Below are positions 7,180-15,993 of a DNA stretch of 64,000 nucleotides, piece by piece. A program made the position numbers and the translations under genes. Below the pieces are notes generated by a model that was given only the letters and a program-made list of their open reading frames with translations, was not told where the DNA came from and searched no databases. The number at the start of each line of letters is the position of its first letter. Position 1 is the stretch's first letter. The stretch is from Candidatus Wallbacteria bacterium (lineage in GTDB: Bacteria; Muiribacteriota; JAQTZZ01): contig JAQTZZ010000007.1 in the NCBI GenBank assembly GCA_028687545.1, forward strand, positions 85,252 to 149,251. The letters run 5' to 3'.

Positions 7180-8430
7180 ATGAGTAGAGTTGTAGGTCTG
7201 ATGGTCCTGATGTTAGTGGTTCTCTCGGTTCCAGCATTTGCATCCGACATGGATTTGCGGGTTTTCAATATGGTGCATCAATACTGGAATGCGGTCGACG
7301 CCGTTTACAACGGCCAGGCCGACAAAGCCGACACCGCCCTGAACGCTGTGGAAGCCGAAGCCACAGTGATCGCCGAAGAGATCATCGCCGGCATGGAAGC
7401 GAAAGATTTCACGCTTTACAAGGAATTTGTAGCCATTTATAACCAGCCTGAGATTCATAAAGCCCCGGAAATGAGGGAACCCCTGAATCTGATCGCCGGC
7501 AAAATTTACGAATACCAGATTGCCAGGGATTACACCCCTGACACTTATTTCCCGGGTTTCGGCTATGCTGAGCCTGGATTTGTCTATCGCAAGGGTGAAG
7601 AACTCTCCAGGGAAGTCCTCTCTGTATACTGGAAGAAGATCGACAGGATCCTGGAAAAAGGCAAAAAATTCTCACTCCAGCTCGAAGTCGGCGCAGCTGC
7701 TTCGTTCGGCGGCAGCGCGGATGTAGTACAGACCGGAACTCCCATCAGCATGAATGTCGACGGACATATCAAGGAAGTAGTGCAGTGCGAAATCACGGTT
7801 AAAGAAACCATCCACACCATCTGCACAATCAAGTTCCAGAAAGTCAAAGTGTTTTTCAACCTTTATAAAGCCGAAAAATCCTGGTGGGGCGGACATGGCG
7901 ACTGGTCAATCTGCGGTAAGACCTATGAGATGCAGGATGAAGAAAGCGGACTTCAGGTAGTCGAAGTTCCCGGTACTGTCAGTGCCAGAGCTGATTACTA
8001 TCCAGGTTACGGCTATGCGGACCCGGCTTTCAACTACAAGAAGGGCGAAGAGATCAACAGCGAAATTCTCTCAGTCAACTGGAGAAAGATAACCAAGACA
8101 TTGGAAACCGGCAGCAAAACCCGTGTTCTTCTGGAAGTCGGAGCTGAAGTGCACCTGAGCGCTGGCTTGAGCATTGCAGGAATCGGCGATGCATTCAAAA
8201 TCGATGTCGGCGGAACCTTCAAGTGGGTGAAAGAGTACGAGATCACTTCCAAGGAATCCACAACATTCGAAGAAACCGTGAAATATCAGCAGGTCAAGAC
8301 TTGGGTTAAGCTCTATAAGCAGCCCAAGGGTTCAAGCGTCTGGACGGAATGCGGCAAGACTTACGACAGTTTCGAAGAACCAAGCGGACTGCCTGTAGTC
8401 GAAATTCCCGGAAACGTAACACCCAAGTAA
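7180..8430 (+). CDS. Secreted protein, paralog 1 of an unrecognised four-member family (duplicated domain)
   Basis: A 416-residue exported protein; AGGAGGAAGTAGAA precedes the ATG. A signal peptide (about 1-22) leads into a helical domain of about 90 residues (MVHQYWNAVDAV...EAEATVIAEEI...EMREPLNLIA), then a domain that opens with DYTPDTYFPGFGYAEPGFVY and ends in WWGGHGDWSICGKTYEMQDEES. A second, shorter copy of that domain fills the C-terminus (DYYPGYGYADPAFNYKKGEE to WTECGKTYDSFEEPSG). The three genes that follow are paralogs. I recognise no known family. The conserved CGKTY motif and a few conserved cysteines suggest a structured extracellular module. A terminator follows directly. Confidence 0.85.
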   Translation: MSRVVGLMVLMLVVLSVPAFASDMDLRVFNMVHQYWNAVDAVYNGQADKADTALNAVEAEATVIAEEIIAGMEAKDFTLYKEFVAIYNQPEIHKAPEMREPLNLIAGKIYEYQIARDYTPDTYFPGFGYAEPGFVYRKGEELSREVLSVYWKKIDRILEKGKKFSLQLEVGAAASFGGSADVVQTGTPISMNVDGHIKEVVQCEITVKETIHTICTIKFQKVKVFFNLYKAEKSWWGGHGDWSICGKTYEMQDEESGLQVVEVPGTVSARADYYPGYGYADPAFNYKKGEEINSEILSVNWRKITKTLETGSKTRVLLEVGAEVHLSAGLSIAGIGDAFKIDVGGTFKWVKEYEITSKESTTFEETVKYQQVKTWVKLYKQPKGSSVWTECGKTYDSFEEPSGLPVVEIPGNVTPK

Positions 8431-8450
8431 TTCGGAATACCGGCAACAGA

Positions 8451-8476
8451 AAAAACCCCTCATCCGAGGGGTTTTT
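8451..8476. terminator. Intrinsic terminator after paralog 1
   Basis: AAAAACCCCT (8451-8460) and AGGGGTTTTT (8467-8476) form a perfect 10-bp stem with a 6-nt loop, 20 bp after the stop. The flanking A and T runs let it work on the plus strand and probably in both directions. Confidence 0.9.
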
Positions 8477-8579
8477 AATTTGCCGCGGACTGCCGCCCGG
8501 AATTTTAATAATTCGGTTGCCAAAGCATGTATTTCCGGGTAAAATTAAAGCAGAATCAACAGGAGGAGGAGTAAAGTAG

Positions 8580-9449
8580 ATGAAGAAGATCGCAGTACTG
8601 GGGTTGTTTCTCGCGCTTCTTTTCGCAGTCAATGCCGCCACGACCAGTGACATGGAACGGCGAGTGTTCAGCATGGTTAATGATTACTGGAAAGCCGTTG
8701 ATCTGATCAGCAAGAATCCGGAATTGAATCTCACTGCAATGGATAAGGTTAAAGCAGAAGCTGACCTGATCGCAAATGAGATCATCACAGCTTTGGAGAA
8801 AGATGATGCGCTTCCTTATTACAATTTCGTGAAATTGTACAACAGGTCCGACATCCGCAAAGCACCTGAATTCACTGCCCCCCTGAATCTGATCGCAGAC
8901 CAGGTGATAGAGTACAAGAAAGCCAGAGATCTTACGCCAGACAGCTATTTCCCGGGATACGGCTACGCAGACCCGAACTTTGTCTATCGCAGAGGTGAGG
9001 AAGCCTCTACTGAAGTGCTTTCAGTCTACTGGAAGAGGATCGAACGCACCCTGGAAGCAGGGAAAAAATTTTCCATGCAGATCGAAGTCGGAGCTTCAGC
9101 CCAATTCGGCGGCAGCGCTGACGTAAAGGAAATCGGTCCCAGAGAAACTGTCAACATCGGTGGCAGCATCAAGGAAGTCGTGATGTGCGAAATCACTGTC
9201 AAAGACACCATCAAAACACTCTGCACTATAAAATACCAGAATGTGAAGACCTTTTTTAAGCTCTACAAAGCAGAAAAGACCTGGTGGGGCATGAGCCACG
9301 GCGACTGGATCGAATGTGGCAAGACCTATCAGATTTTCGACGAAGAGAGCGGACTGCCTGTGGTCGAAGTACCGGGCTCCAACACCCCGCTCAATACGGA
9401 AATTCCGGTTGCCCCGAATCCGACCCCGAATCCACCGACACAGCATTAA
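8580..9449 (+). CDS. Secreted protein, paralog 2 of the four-member family
   Basis: A 289-residue exported protein with a strong AGGAGGAGG ribosome binding site. A signal peptide (about 1-19) is followed by the same helical domain as paralog 1 (MVNDYWKAVDLI...KAEADLIANEIITAL...APLNLIADQV) and one copy of the TPDSYFPGYGYADPNFVYRRGEE to WIECGKTYQIFDEESG domain. It aligns nearly without gaps to the first repeat of paralog 1, including the SADV segment and the KDTIKTLCTIKYQNVKTFFK strand region. The C-terminal tail is proline-rich and low-complexity (VAPNPTPNPPTQH). It is flanked by intrinsic terminators on both sides, so it is a separate transcription unit. Function unknown. Confidence 0.85.
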   Translation: MKKIAVLGLFLALLFAVNAATTSDMERRVFSMVNDYWKAVDLISKNPELNLTAMDKVKAEADLIANEIITALEKDDALPYYNFVKLYNRSDIRKAPEFTAPLNLIADQVIEYKKARDLTPDSYFPGYGYADPNFVYRRGEEASTEVLSVYWKRIERTLEAGKKFSMQIEVGASAQFGGSADVKEIGPRETVNIGGSIKEVVMCEITVKDTIKTLCTIKYQNVKTFFKLYKAEKTWWGMSHGDWIECGKTYQIFDEESGLPVVEVPGSNTPLNTEIPVAPNPTPNPPTQH

Positions 9450-9468
9450 TTCCCTTATCAGACATACC

Positions 9469-9494
9469 AAAAGCCTCCCAGACGGGAGGCTTTT
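9469..9494. terminator. Intrinsic terminator after paralog 2
   Basis: AAAAGCCTCCC (9469-9479), loop AGAC and GGGAGGCTTTT (9484-9494) make a perfect 11-bp stem followed by more T residues, 20 bp after the stop. Confidence 0.93.
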
Positions 9495-9585
9495 TTTATT
9501 GAGCTCTTACGCTTTAATGAAGCGTTAGAGATCATCATGCCGCGAAATGCCGCAGGCTTTTCACACTCTTTCACACTGTTTCCCC

Positions 9586-9613
9586 TTGACAATCCTCGGA
9601 ATCCGGATAAAGT
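9586..9613 (+). promoter_or_regulatory. Candidate sigma-70-type promoter for paralog 3
   Basis: TTGACA (9586-9591), a 16-bp spacer and TAAAGT (9608-9613) lie about 50 bp before the GTG start at 9664. A direct repeat TTTCACACT (about 9559-9577) lies just upstream. Confidence 0.6.
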
Positions 9614-9663
9614 TATGAAAAGTATAGAGAACATAATATGAAAAAGTGGATCCGGGGGATTTC

Positions 9664-10440
9664 GTGAAAAAAGGTATCTTGATCATTGGATTCTTAGTAA
9701 CTCTCACTTTCAGCCAGGCCACAGCCGGCGGACTCGAAAACTTCAACAATCTGATAGAGAATTACTGGCAGGCCAAGAACGGTTGCGAGCAAGCTTATGA
9801 TAAAGCTTGCGCTGCAGCTGATCTGATTGCTGGTAACATTACAGCCAGGCTGGACCTGAATGATGCGTCCCTGTTCCAGGAATTCGTGAGTTATTACAAG
9901 AATACAACTGCCAGCGCTCCTGAACTGCGGGAAGCTCTCAATCTGGTAGCTGACAGGGTCGTTGAATACAGAAAATCAAGCAAAGCCACTGCAGGCAAAG
10001 ACAATGAGGATTTCACCCCTGACACGGTATTTCCAGGCTATGGATATCCTGATCCGGCATACAGCTACAAAATCGGAAGCGAGCAGAACAGGGAGATACT
10101 CCAGGAAGTAATCAAGTCAACAGTCAAATGTTTTTCCATCGGCCTGAGCTATACTGTGCTGGTTCGCGAAGGCGTTGAATTCAACCCTGCTGATTATATG
10201 CGTGTACAGAAAGTCGGTTCCGAAACTGTGAGCGTTGATAACGGTCAGGAGAGAATGGACAGGTATGCCGTGACCTTCACTAAAAGCATTCAGATCACTT
10301 GCAAAACCAGGGTCCTCAAGGTCAAAGTCTGGTCCAAGCTTTTCAGGGCCAAGAAGGGCTGGTTTGGAAGTCTGGGCCAGTGGGAAGAATGCGGCAAGAC
10401 CTACCAGATCCAGGACGACGCTCAATATTTCATGGAATAG
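9664..10440 (+). CDS. Secreted protein, paralog 3 of the four-member family
   Basis: A 258-residue exported protein. The GTG at 9664 is chosen because GGGGGA stands five bases before it and the product then begins with a normal signal peptide (MKKGILIIGFLVTLTFSQATA). Helical domain: LIENYWQAKNGCEQAYDKACAAADLIAGNI...APELREALNLVADRV. The second domain runs from DFTPDTVFPGYGYPDPAYSY to GQWEECGKTYQIQDD. It is closest to paralog 4; together they form a subfamily distinct from paralogs 1 and 2, with an extra cysteine pair in the first domain and a different middle region. Function unknown. Confidence 0.84.
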   Translation: MKKGILIIGFLVTLTFSQATAGGLENFNNLIENYWQAKNGCEQAYDKACAAADLIAGNITARLDLNDASLFQEFVSYYKNTTASAPELREALNLVADRVVEYRKSSKATAGKDNEDFTPDTVFPGYGYPDPAYSYKIGSEQNREILQEVIKSTVKCFSIGLSYTVLVREGVEFNPADYMRVQKVGSETVSVDNGQERMDRYAVTFTKSIQITCKTRVLKVKVWSKLFRAKKGWFGSLGQWEECGKTYQIQDDAQYFME

Positions 10441-10462
10441 CGCTGTATATATTCTGACGTCC

Positions 10463-10482
10463 AAGGCGGTGAAAACCTCCTT
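10463..10482 (+). terminator. Weak hairpin terminator after paralog 3
   Basis: AAGGCGGT and ACCTCCTT pair with one mismatch around a GAAA tetraloop, followed by a short T run. It is weaker than the other terminators in this cluster, so some read-through into paralog 4 is plausible. Confidence 0.5.
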
Positions 10483-10500
10483 TTCCATTTCTGCAGCTTT

Positions 10501-10516
10501 TTGTAACTGGATTAAG
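10501..10516 (+). promoter_or_regulatory. 16-nt motif shared with the paralog 1 upstream region
   Basis: TTGTAACTGGATTAAG is identical to 7097-7112. Here it lies 48 bp before the paralog 4 start; there it lies 67 bp before paralog 1. The context suggests a common regulator site or a remnant of the duplication. Confidence 0.5.
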
Positions 10517-10564
10517 CGCGGGCTTCCTCCAATAATTGCCTCAAGAAGTATCAGTGGAGGAAGT

Positions 10565-11332
10565 ATGAAAAAGACAATCGCTTTATTGCTGTTGACAGGG
10601 GTACTGGCGTTTCAGGCTGCCGCTTTGGAAATGCCGGACCGGGCTCTGAACAGGCTGATCTCGGAGTACTGGCAGGCTAAAAACGGCTCTGAGCAGGCCT
10701 ATGACAGCGCTTGTAAAACTGCGGATCAGATCGCAGGAGGGATTATCTCCCAACTCTCGCAGAATGACCAGTCATCTTTCAGGGGATTTAACAAACTGTA
10801 TCAGGAAACTGTCGTGCAGGCTCCTGAATTGAGAGAAGCATTGAATCTCGTCGCAGACAGGATTATCGAATCTAATAAAGCACAGTCAATCGACAAAGAT
10901 GAGGATTTCACACCAGACACCCTCTTCCCGGGCTACGGCTATCCTGATCCGGAATATGAATACCGGATCGGCGATGAAATCAGCAGGGAAATGCTCCAGG
11001 AAATCACCAAAACTGAAGTCAAGTGCTTTTCAACAGATACTACTTACACCGCTCTTCTGAAAGCAGGCACCAGTTTTCCGGCTGCATTGGGAGTGACGAA
11101 AAAGAAAATCGGCACTGAAATCTTCAATCAAGATGCCAATCCTGTCAAAATGGATAAATATCTCATCACTTTCAGCCGCAGCCTGGAACTCACATGCCTC
11201 ACCAGAGACATGAAGATCAGGATCTGGTTCAAGCTCTTCAGAGCCAAAAAAGGCTGGCTCGGCAACGGCGACTTTGCAGAATGCGGAAAAACCTATCAGA
11301 TTCAGGACAGCGAACAATATATACTGCAATAA
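10565..11332 (+). CDS. Secreted protein, paralog 4 of the four-member family
   Basis: A 255-residue exported protein. An in-frame opening 201 bp upstream exists, but the ATG at 10565 follows GTGGAGGAAGT and starts a clear signal peptide (MKKTIALLLLTGVLAFQAAA), so this start is preferred. The layout equals paralog 3: helical domain with LISEYWQAKNGSEQAYDSACKTADQIAG and APELREALNLVADRI, then DFTPDTLFPGYGYPDPEYEY to GDFAECGKTYQIQDSEQ. It ends the tandem array. No catalytic motif is apparent, and a structural or binding role outside the cytoplasm is an inference from the signal peptide only. Confidence 0.84.
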   Translation: MKKTIALLLLTGVLAFQAAALEMPDRALNRLISEYWQAKNGSEQAYDSACKTADQIAGGIISQLSQNDQSSFRGFNKLYQETVVQAPELREALNLVADRIIESNKAQSIDKDEDFTPDTLFPGYGYPDPEYEYRIGDEISREMLQEITKTEVKCFSTDTTYTALLKAGTSFPAALGVTKKKIGTEIFNQDANPVKMDKYLITFSRSLELTCLTRDMKIRIWFKLFRAKKGWLGNGDFAECGKTYQIQDSEQYILQ

Positions 11333-11390
11333 ATGGAGACACCTGGACAGCATTGTTTCACCGCAAACAACTATATGATAAAATACAAAC

Positions 11391-13169
11391 ATGAAAATCG
11401 TACTGGTCACGGTGAATTCACGCTATACCCAGAGTTCCCTGGCCCTGCTCTACCTGGAAGGGATCGCAAAACGCAATTTCCCGGAAGCAATCTGCCTGAG
11501 AATGGAATTTCATCTCGGTCAGACCTCTGAGGAGATTGCCTGTGCAATCCTAAGCCAGGAACCTGATCTGGTCGGTTTTTCAGTGTATCTCTGGAACATC
11601 GAGCACACGATCAAGATCGCAGATTACCTTAAAATCTCTGAGCCTGAAATCAAACTCCTGGCCGGCGGACCTGAAGTCTCTTTCAACAGTAAAGAATTTC
11701 TGGAAACCAACCGCTCTTTTGACTTTCTGATCCGCGGAGAAGGCGAAAATGCTTTTTCTGAATTACTGGCCTCATTCTCAAAAAAAAATGCTTCGTTTTC
11801 AGGAATCAATGGTTTGATTTTCCGCTATTCAGAATGCATCATCACCAACCCTGAGAGGGAATCGATGGAGGATCTGGATTCCATTCCCTCTCCCCTGCAG
11901 CTTGGCCTGCATGCCAATGACAAGAAATTTCTGCATTATGAAAGCTCGCGCGGCTGCCCTTTTTCCTGCAGCTATTGCCTGAGCTCGATTACCCGCAAGG
12001 TCCGTTATTTTTCGCAGTCACGTGTCAGAGCCGATCTGGACGCCTTTTTCGCTTCCCAATTCCAGATGTTGAGATTCGTGGACCGCACATTCAACCTGGA
12101 CCGCAGCCATTACCATCCGATCTGGGAATACATAGTCAAAAACAGCCCTCCGGACAAGCGCTATCAGTTCGAAATTGATGCCGGACTTTTTGAAGAGACT
12201 GACTATGAATTTCTGAGCACAGTTCCATCAGGACTGTTCCAGTTTGAAATCGGAATCCAGACCACTAATCCGGTAGCTCTGCGCCTGTGCAACCGAGCGG
12301 ATCGGACCGAGAAAATCGTGGCAGCCGTTAAATCCCTTTCCGGAAACTCCGGGCTGCATCTGCATCTGGACTTGATTTCCGGTCTGCCAGGTGATGATTT
12401 CCAGAGCTTCCTGAGCACAATAGACAGGATCGCTCTGTTGAATCCCGAAACACTGCAGATTGGCAGGTTGAAAGTCCTGAAAGGCTCTCCACTCTATCTG
12501 GAAGCGGAAAATCTTGATCTGCATTTTAATCCGCATCCCCCTTACCAGGTAATCAGAACCCCAGGTTTCAGTCGCTCGGAAATCAGCCTGCTCGAAGAAT
12601 TTGCCCGTCTGACTGAACTGATCTGCAATTCCGAGCGTTTTCCCACTTTCCTGTCAGCAGTATCTAAATTTCACGGCGGATTCACTGATTTCCTCTCTGA
12701 AGTCAATTCCTGCTGGAAAAAAAGCGGATTGAATTATTACGGCATCCCTCTGCAGAAAATATTTTCGTTGCTGTCCGGGCTTTGTCTAAACTGGAGCAAT
12801 GCGGAAATCTTTCACCAGGCTCTGCTGCATGATTTCATGCTGGGAATCGATTTCAAATCAAGCCCGGATGTTGTTTTCCCGGATCATGCGAAGTATCTCA
12901 TCCAGCCTGCAGAGATCACGGTCTGCAGCAGCGGAAAAAGCTATCTGCCATTGTCCAGATTGCGGATTTACTGCTTTGACTATGATTTCCTGGACTTTTC
13001 GAAGTGCAGACATTACATTTTCTACTGCAGAACTGAAAAAATGAATTTCTTTCTTGGATTTGGCAGTAGCGAATGCGTACCAGAAGGAGACTGTCTGCTG
13101 ATCAGAGACTGTGAAAAAGGGTTCAGACTGCTGTCTTCAGACCTGTTGAAGGAGAAAAAAGAGAAATGA
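11391..13169 (+). CDS. B12-binding-domain radical SAM protein (DUF4080-like)
   Basis: A 592-residue protein. The N-terminal cobalamin-binding-like Rossmann domain (about 1-140: MKIVLVTVNSRYTQSSLALL, LVGFSVYLWNIEH, KLLAGGPEVSF, FLIRGEGENAF) is followed by a radical SAM domain with the cluster motif SRGCPFSCSYCLSS near residue 187 and family strands such as FEIGIQTTNP. A C-terminal region of about 200 residues resembles DUF4080. Family members are predicted Fe-S oxidoreductases of unknown substrate. There is little Shine-Dalgarno signal, and a TAAAAT lies just before the ATG, so a very short leader is possible. It stands 59 bp after the secreted-paralog array. Confidence 0.83.
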   Translation: MKIVLVTVNSRYTQSSLALLYLEGIAKRNFPEAICLRMEFHLGQTSEEIACAILSQEPDLVGFSVYLWNIEHTIKIADYLKISEPEIKLLAGGPEVSFNSKEFLETNRSFDFLIRGEGENAFSELLASFSKKNASFSGINGLIFRYSECIITNPERESMEDLDSIPSPLQLGLHANDKKFLHYESSRGCPFSCSYCLSSITRKVRYFSQSRVRADLDAFFASQFQMLRFVDRTFNLDRSHYHPIWEYIVKNSPPDKRYQFEIDAGLFEETDYEFLSTVPSGLFQFEIGIQTTNPVALRLCNRADRTEKIVAAVKSLSGNSGLHLHLDLISGLPGDDFQSFLSTIDRIALLNPETLQIGRLKVLKGSPLYLEAENLDLHFNPHPPYQVIRTPGFSRSEISLLEEFARLTELICNSERFPTFLSAVSKFHGGFTDFLSEVNSCWKKSGLNYYGIPLQKIFSLLSGLCLNWSNAEIFHQALLHDFMLGIDFKSSPDVVFPDHAKYLIQPAEITVCSSGKSYLPLSRLRIYCFDYDFLDFSKCRHYIFYCRTEKMNFFLGFGSSECVPEGDCLLIRDCEKGFRLLSSDLLKEKKEK

Positions 13170-13205
13170 AGAGAATTTTTAAATACTCCTGATAAAGGGA
13201 AATTC

Positions 13206-14144
13206 GTGAAAAAATGCACTTTCGGCCCTGTATTGTCACGCAGACTTGGCAGATCCCTGGGCATAGACCTTTTCCCGGATAAAATCTGCAGTTTCGACTG
13301 CATTTACTGCGAATGCGGGCCGACCAGGATAAAAACCATCAAGCGCGAAAATTTCATGGATCCTGAAATCGTGCTCGCTGAAATCGCCGAAGCGGTCAAA
13401 GTCCATCAGCCGGATGTCGTGACCTTTTCCGGAAGCGGCGAGCCGACATTGTTTCTGGACATGGAATACCTGGCTGAAGAGATCAGAAAAATCACGGACA
13501 AGCCGCTCGTAATGATTACGAACAGCTCTCTGCTTTTCATGCCTGAAGTGCAGAAAAGTCTTCTGAATTTCGACATGGTTCTTCCTTCGCTCGACTCGGC
13601 CGGTCTCTATACCTTCAACCTGGTAAACCGGCCGCATCCCAAGCTTTCCCTGCAGGAGATCATCCGCGGGCTTGCCGAATTCTCACATGCCTTTAAAGGT
13701 AAGCTCTGGCTGGAAATACTCCTCTGCGAAGGAGTGAACGACACTGAAGAAGACATCAGAGACCTCACCAGAGCTTTGAAAGATATCCGCACAGACCAGA
13801 TCCAGATCAATTCAGTGGACAGGCCTCCTGCATATCAGAGCGCCAGGTCTCTCAGCCGGGAAAAGCTCGCCGAATTCGCGCAGCGGCTCAATGGCACAGT
13901 GATCAGCAGGGGAGCAGATCCTGAAGCACCTGGTAAAACGAGTCCTGACGAAAAAAATCTGCTCAACTCCCTCTCCAGGAGGCCTGAGACTCTGGAAGCA
14001 CTGGCCGCCGCCTTCAGCTGCAGCGCCGGAGAGATGGAGCGTCTGCTTGCCAGGCTGGAAAACAAAGGCCTGGTCGGCAGGGACGAGCTTAACGGGCAGA
14101 CCTATTTCCGGGCCTTGCCGATGAAGAATGATCATTCAAAATAA
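13206..14144 (+). CDS. Radical SAM protein, COG0731-like, with C-terminal winged helix
   Basis: A 312-residue enzyme. An N-terminal FGPVLSRRLGRSLGIDLFP segment precedes the [4Fe-4S] motif CSFDCIYC near residue 28; VVTFSGSGEPTLF near residue 77 is the glycine-rich SAM contact. The last 70 residues look like a winged-helix domain (LLNSLSRRPETLEALAAAFSCSAGEMERLLARLENKGLV). The family is related to TYW1-type wyosine enzymes, but bacterial members have unknown substrates. It starts at a GTG with AAAGGGA upstream. Its 3' end overlaps the convergent radical SAM gene on the other strand by 56 bp. Confidence 0.84.
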   Translation: MKKCTFGPVLSRRLGRSLGIDLFPDKICSFDCIYCECGPTRIKTIKRENFMDPEIVLAEIAEAVKVHQPDVVTFSGSGEPTLFLDMEYLAEEIRKITDKPLVMITNSSLLFMPEVQKSLLNFDMVLPSLDSAGLYTFNLVNRPHPKLSLQEIIRGLAEFSHAFKGKLWLEILLCEGVNDTEEDIRDLTRALKDIRTDQIQINSVDRPPAYQSARSLSREKLAEFAQRLNGTVISRGADPEAPGKTSPDEKNLLNSLSRRPETLEALAAAFSCSAGEMERLLARLENKGLVGRDELNGQTYFRALPMKNDHSK

Positions 14145-14910
14145 CCAATGTTTCAATCCCGAGCTTGTCTAATGTTTTCAGATACAGTTCTTCCATCTTC
14201 CGCTGCCCGCAGGCATCCGTTTCCTTCATCCTGTAGTAAACAATGTCGCCCTTCACTTCAAAAGGCTGGTTGCCTCTAGAACCCACAGCTGCCAGTTCCT
14301 TATGGCTGTGCAGCCTGCAGAGGTTCCTGCAGAGCTCGTAAAATTCCGCGGCTTCCCGATAATTTTCTTCCATTACGATGAATTGAAAGATGACGTTCGG
14401 ACCCCACTGCTTGCGCTTTTTTCTCATTTCCAGAAATTCACTGATGTTCAGCAGCAGTTGATTGAAATCTCCGCCGCGGACTTTGCTGTAAGTAATTGCT
14501 GAGGCAGCGTCAATCGAAAGAAACAGGTTGCCGGGATGAATCAACCGGTTTTGATCGCAAAGTTTCAGGATAGCTTCGGGTTTTTCCAGGTCCAGCAGCA
14601 AGGCATTGGTATGCAGGACAAGATACTCGCAAACAGGGATCTTTTTTGAGAGATCATAGATGTAATCCATCATCCGCACAAAATCAGGGTGCAGAAGAGA
14701 CTCTCCCCTGAAGAAAGGGTTGAGGCTTTTCAAGGTCACTCCTTTTCCGGAAATCTCGTCAATGATTTTCCGGAAAAGTTCGAAAGACAGAAATCCTTTG
14801 TCAGATAATGTGTTGTTGAACTGGGAGCAGAATCCGCATTTAAGATTGCAGTAGCTGGAAAGTTCAAGATTCAGGCAGCAGCTCCGGTAATCAATGAAAT
14901 GCGGAACCAT
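14089..14910 (-). CDS. Radical SAM protein lacking its SPASM domain (probably truncated)
   Basis: A 273-residue protein with the motif SSYCNLKCGFCSQF (CxxxCxxC) near residue 18 and FFRGESLLHPDFVRMMDYI near residue 67, a radical SAM core closely matching the paralog two genes upstream. The paralog continues for about 90 residues with a cysteine-rich SPASM domain. This gene instead runs out through an unrelated serine/arginine tail (SSSARPGNRSAR) exactly where it overlaps the convergent gene. I infer loss of the SPASM domain by a deletion at the convergent junction. It abuts the glycosyltransferase gene (start directly after that stop). Confidence 0.8.
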   Translation of the reverse strand: MVPHFIDYRSCCLNLELSSYCNLKCGFCSQFNNTLSDKGFLSFELFRKIIDEISGKGVTLKSLNPFFRGESLLHPDFVRMMDYIYDLSKKIPVCEYLVLHTNALLLDLEKPEAILKLCDQNRLIHPGNLFLSIDAASAITYSKVRGGDFNQLLLNISEFLEMRKKRKQWGPNVIFQFIVMEENYREAAEFYELCRNLCRLHSHKELAAVGSRGNQPFEVKGDIVYYRMKETDACGQRKMEELYLKTLDKLGIETLVILNDHSSSARPGNRSAR

Positions 14911-15993
14911 TCAGAGTGCATCCTTCCCGAATGCTTTCAGAAAATAATTTTCGAACACGAATTTGTAGCTGTATTGCTCCCTGACTTTCAGGATCGCTTC
15001 CTTGCAGAGTCTGTATTTCTCTTCTGTCAGCACTTCGACAGCTCCGGGAAAATCGGAAATCCGCTGCACCACTATCCCGCATTCCCGCACTGACGCGTGA
15101 TAACCTTCAACACCCTTTTCAGTGCTGATGAATGGAAGGCCTGCAGCCAGCGAGTCGATCAGTTTCACCCTGGACCCGGCACCGTACCCGACAGGGATCA
15201 GAAAAATATCTGAAACTCCCAGCAGATCGTCCAGATAGATGATCATGTCCTTGACTCTGATATTAGCTTCTGTTTTGAACAATCTGGAAGCTTTGTTGCC
15301 TATGATATACAGATCCGGAAGATTCCGTGTTTTCCGGGCTTTTTTGTATACATTCAGCAGTTCCATGCTGCCGGAAAATGTCGCGAAATATCCGTAATTT
15401 CCAAACAGGATCAGCATCCGCTCCCCAACCCGCTCAGGTCTGATGCGGTTGCTGTATGAGTGCGGAAGATATGCCACGCGGGGATGATCCTTTGAAATCA
15501 GCTCCAGCTCTACGAGGGAAGGAGTGAAGATCAGATCAGCCAGCTGCACAAATTTTTTCAGATATTTCCTGAAAAGCATGCTCTCCAGGAAAAAGAGGGG
15601 ATTTTTCGTTTGCCTGGCCTGCTCCATTAACAGCAGCTCCTCGCAGTTCTGGAAATCAGCCACTTTCATGATTTTCACTCCCTGAAACAGATACAGAAGA
15701 TGGGAATGATCAACTGCCAGGATTTCGAAATCCGCTTCCCTGGAATGGATGAATTCCATCAGTTCAGGAGAGTAATATTTCCGCAAAGAGAATGGCCAGA
15801 GGTTGAAAGTGGAAATTGAGACCGGGAAGTTCTGCTCGCGGTTTGTAAAACAGCGCAACTCCTTATCATAGAAAAAGTAGGTGACTTCCCCGATTTTACG
15901 GAAAAAATCCAGCAGCTGCCAGGTCCGGCGCGAACCTCCGGTCGGTTCTCCAGGCATGATCGTAGAAATAAATAGAATTCGCTTTTTTGTCAT
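14911..15993 (-). CDS. GT4-like glycosyltransferase
   Basis: A 360-residue glycosyltransferase of the GT-B fold. The N-terminal domain starts RILFISTIMPGEPTGGSRRTWQLLDFF, the donor-side domain contains RMLILFGNYGYFATFSGSMEL and LPDLYIIGNKAS, and the C-terminal part has DIFLIPVGYGAGSRVKLIDSLAAGLPFISTEKGVEG, typical of GT4-like enzymes. Donor and acceptor are not predictable. It lies between two radical SAM genes. It overlaps the upstream SPASM gene by 4 bp (ATGA) and abuts the downstream one, so it belongs to one transcript with a DegT-type sugar aminotransferase, which suggests glycan assembly. Confidence 0.86.
   Translation of the reverse strand: MTKKRILFISTIMPGEPTGGSRRTWQLLDFFRKIGEVTYFFYDKELRCFTNREQNFPVSISTFNLWPFSLRKYYSPELMEFIHSREADFEILAVDHSHLLYLFQGVKIMKVADFQNCEELLLMEQARQTKNPLFFLESMLFRKYLKKFVQLADLIFTPSLVELELISKDHPRVAYLPHSYSNRIRPERVGERMLILFGNYGYFATFSGSMELLNVYKKARKTRNLPDLYIIGNKASRLFKTEANIRVKDMIIYLDDLLGVSDIFLIPVGYGAGSRVKLIDSLAAGLPFISTEKGVEGYHASVRECGIVVQRISDFPGAVEVLTEEKYRLCKEAILKVREQYSYKFVFENYFLKAFGKDAL

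Noticed and set aside
10364-10564. N-terminal extension of the fourth secreted paralog
   Set aside because: The extension is antisense-like to paralog 3's end, lacks a signal peptide, and the ATG at 10565 has a good ribosome binding site.
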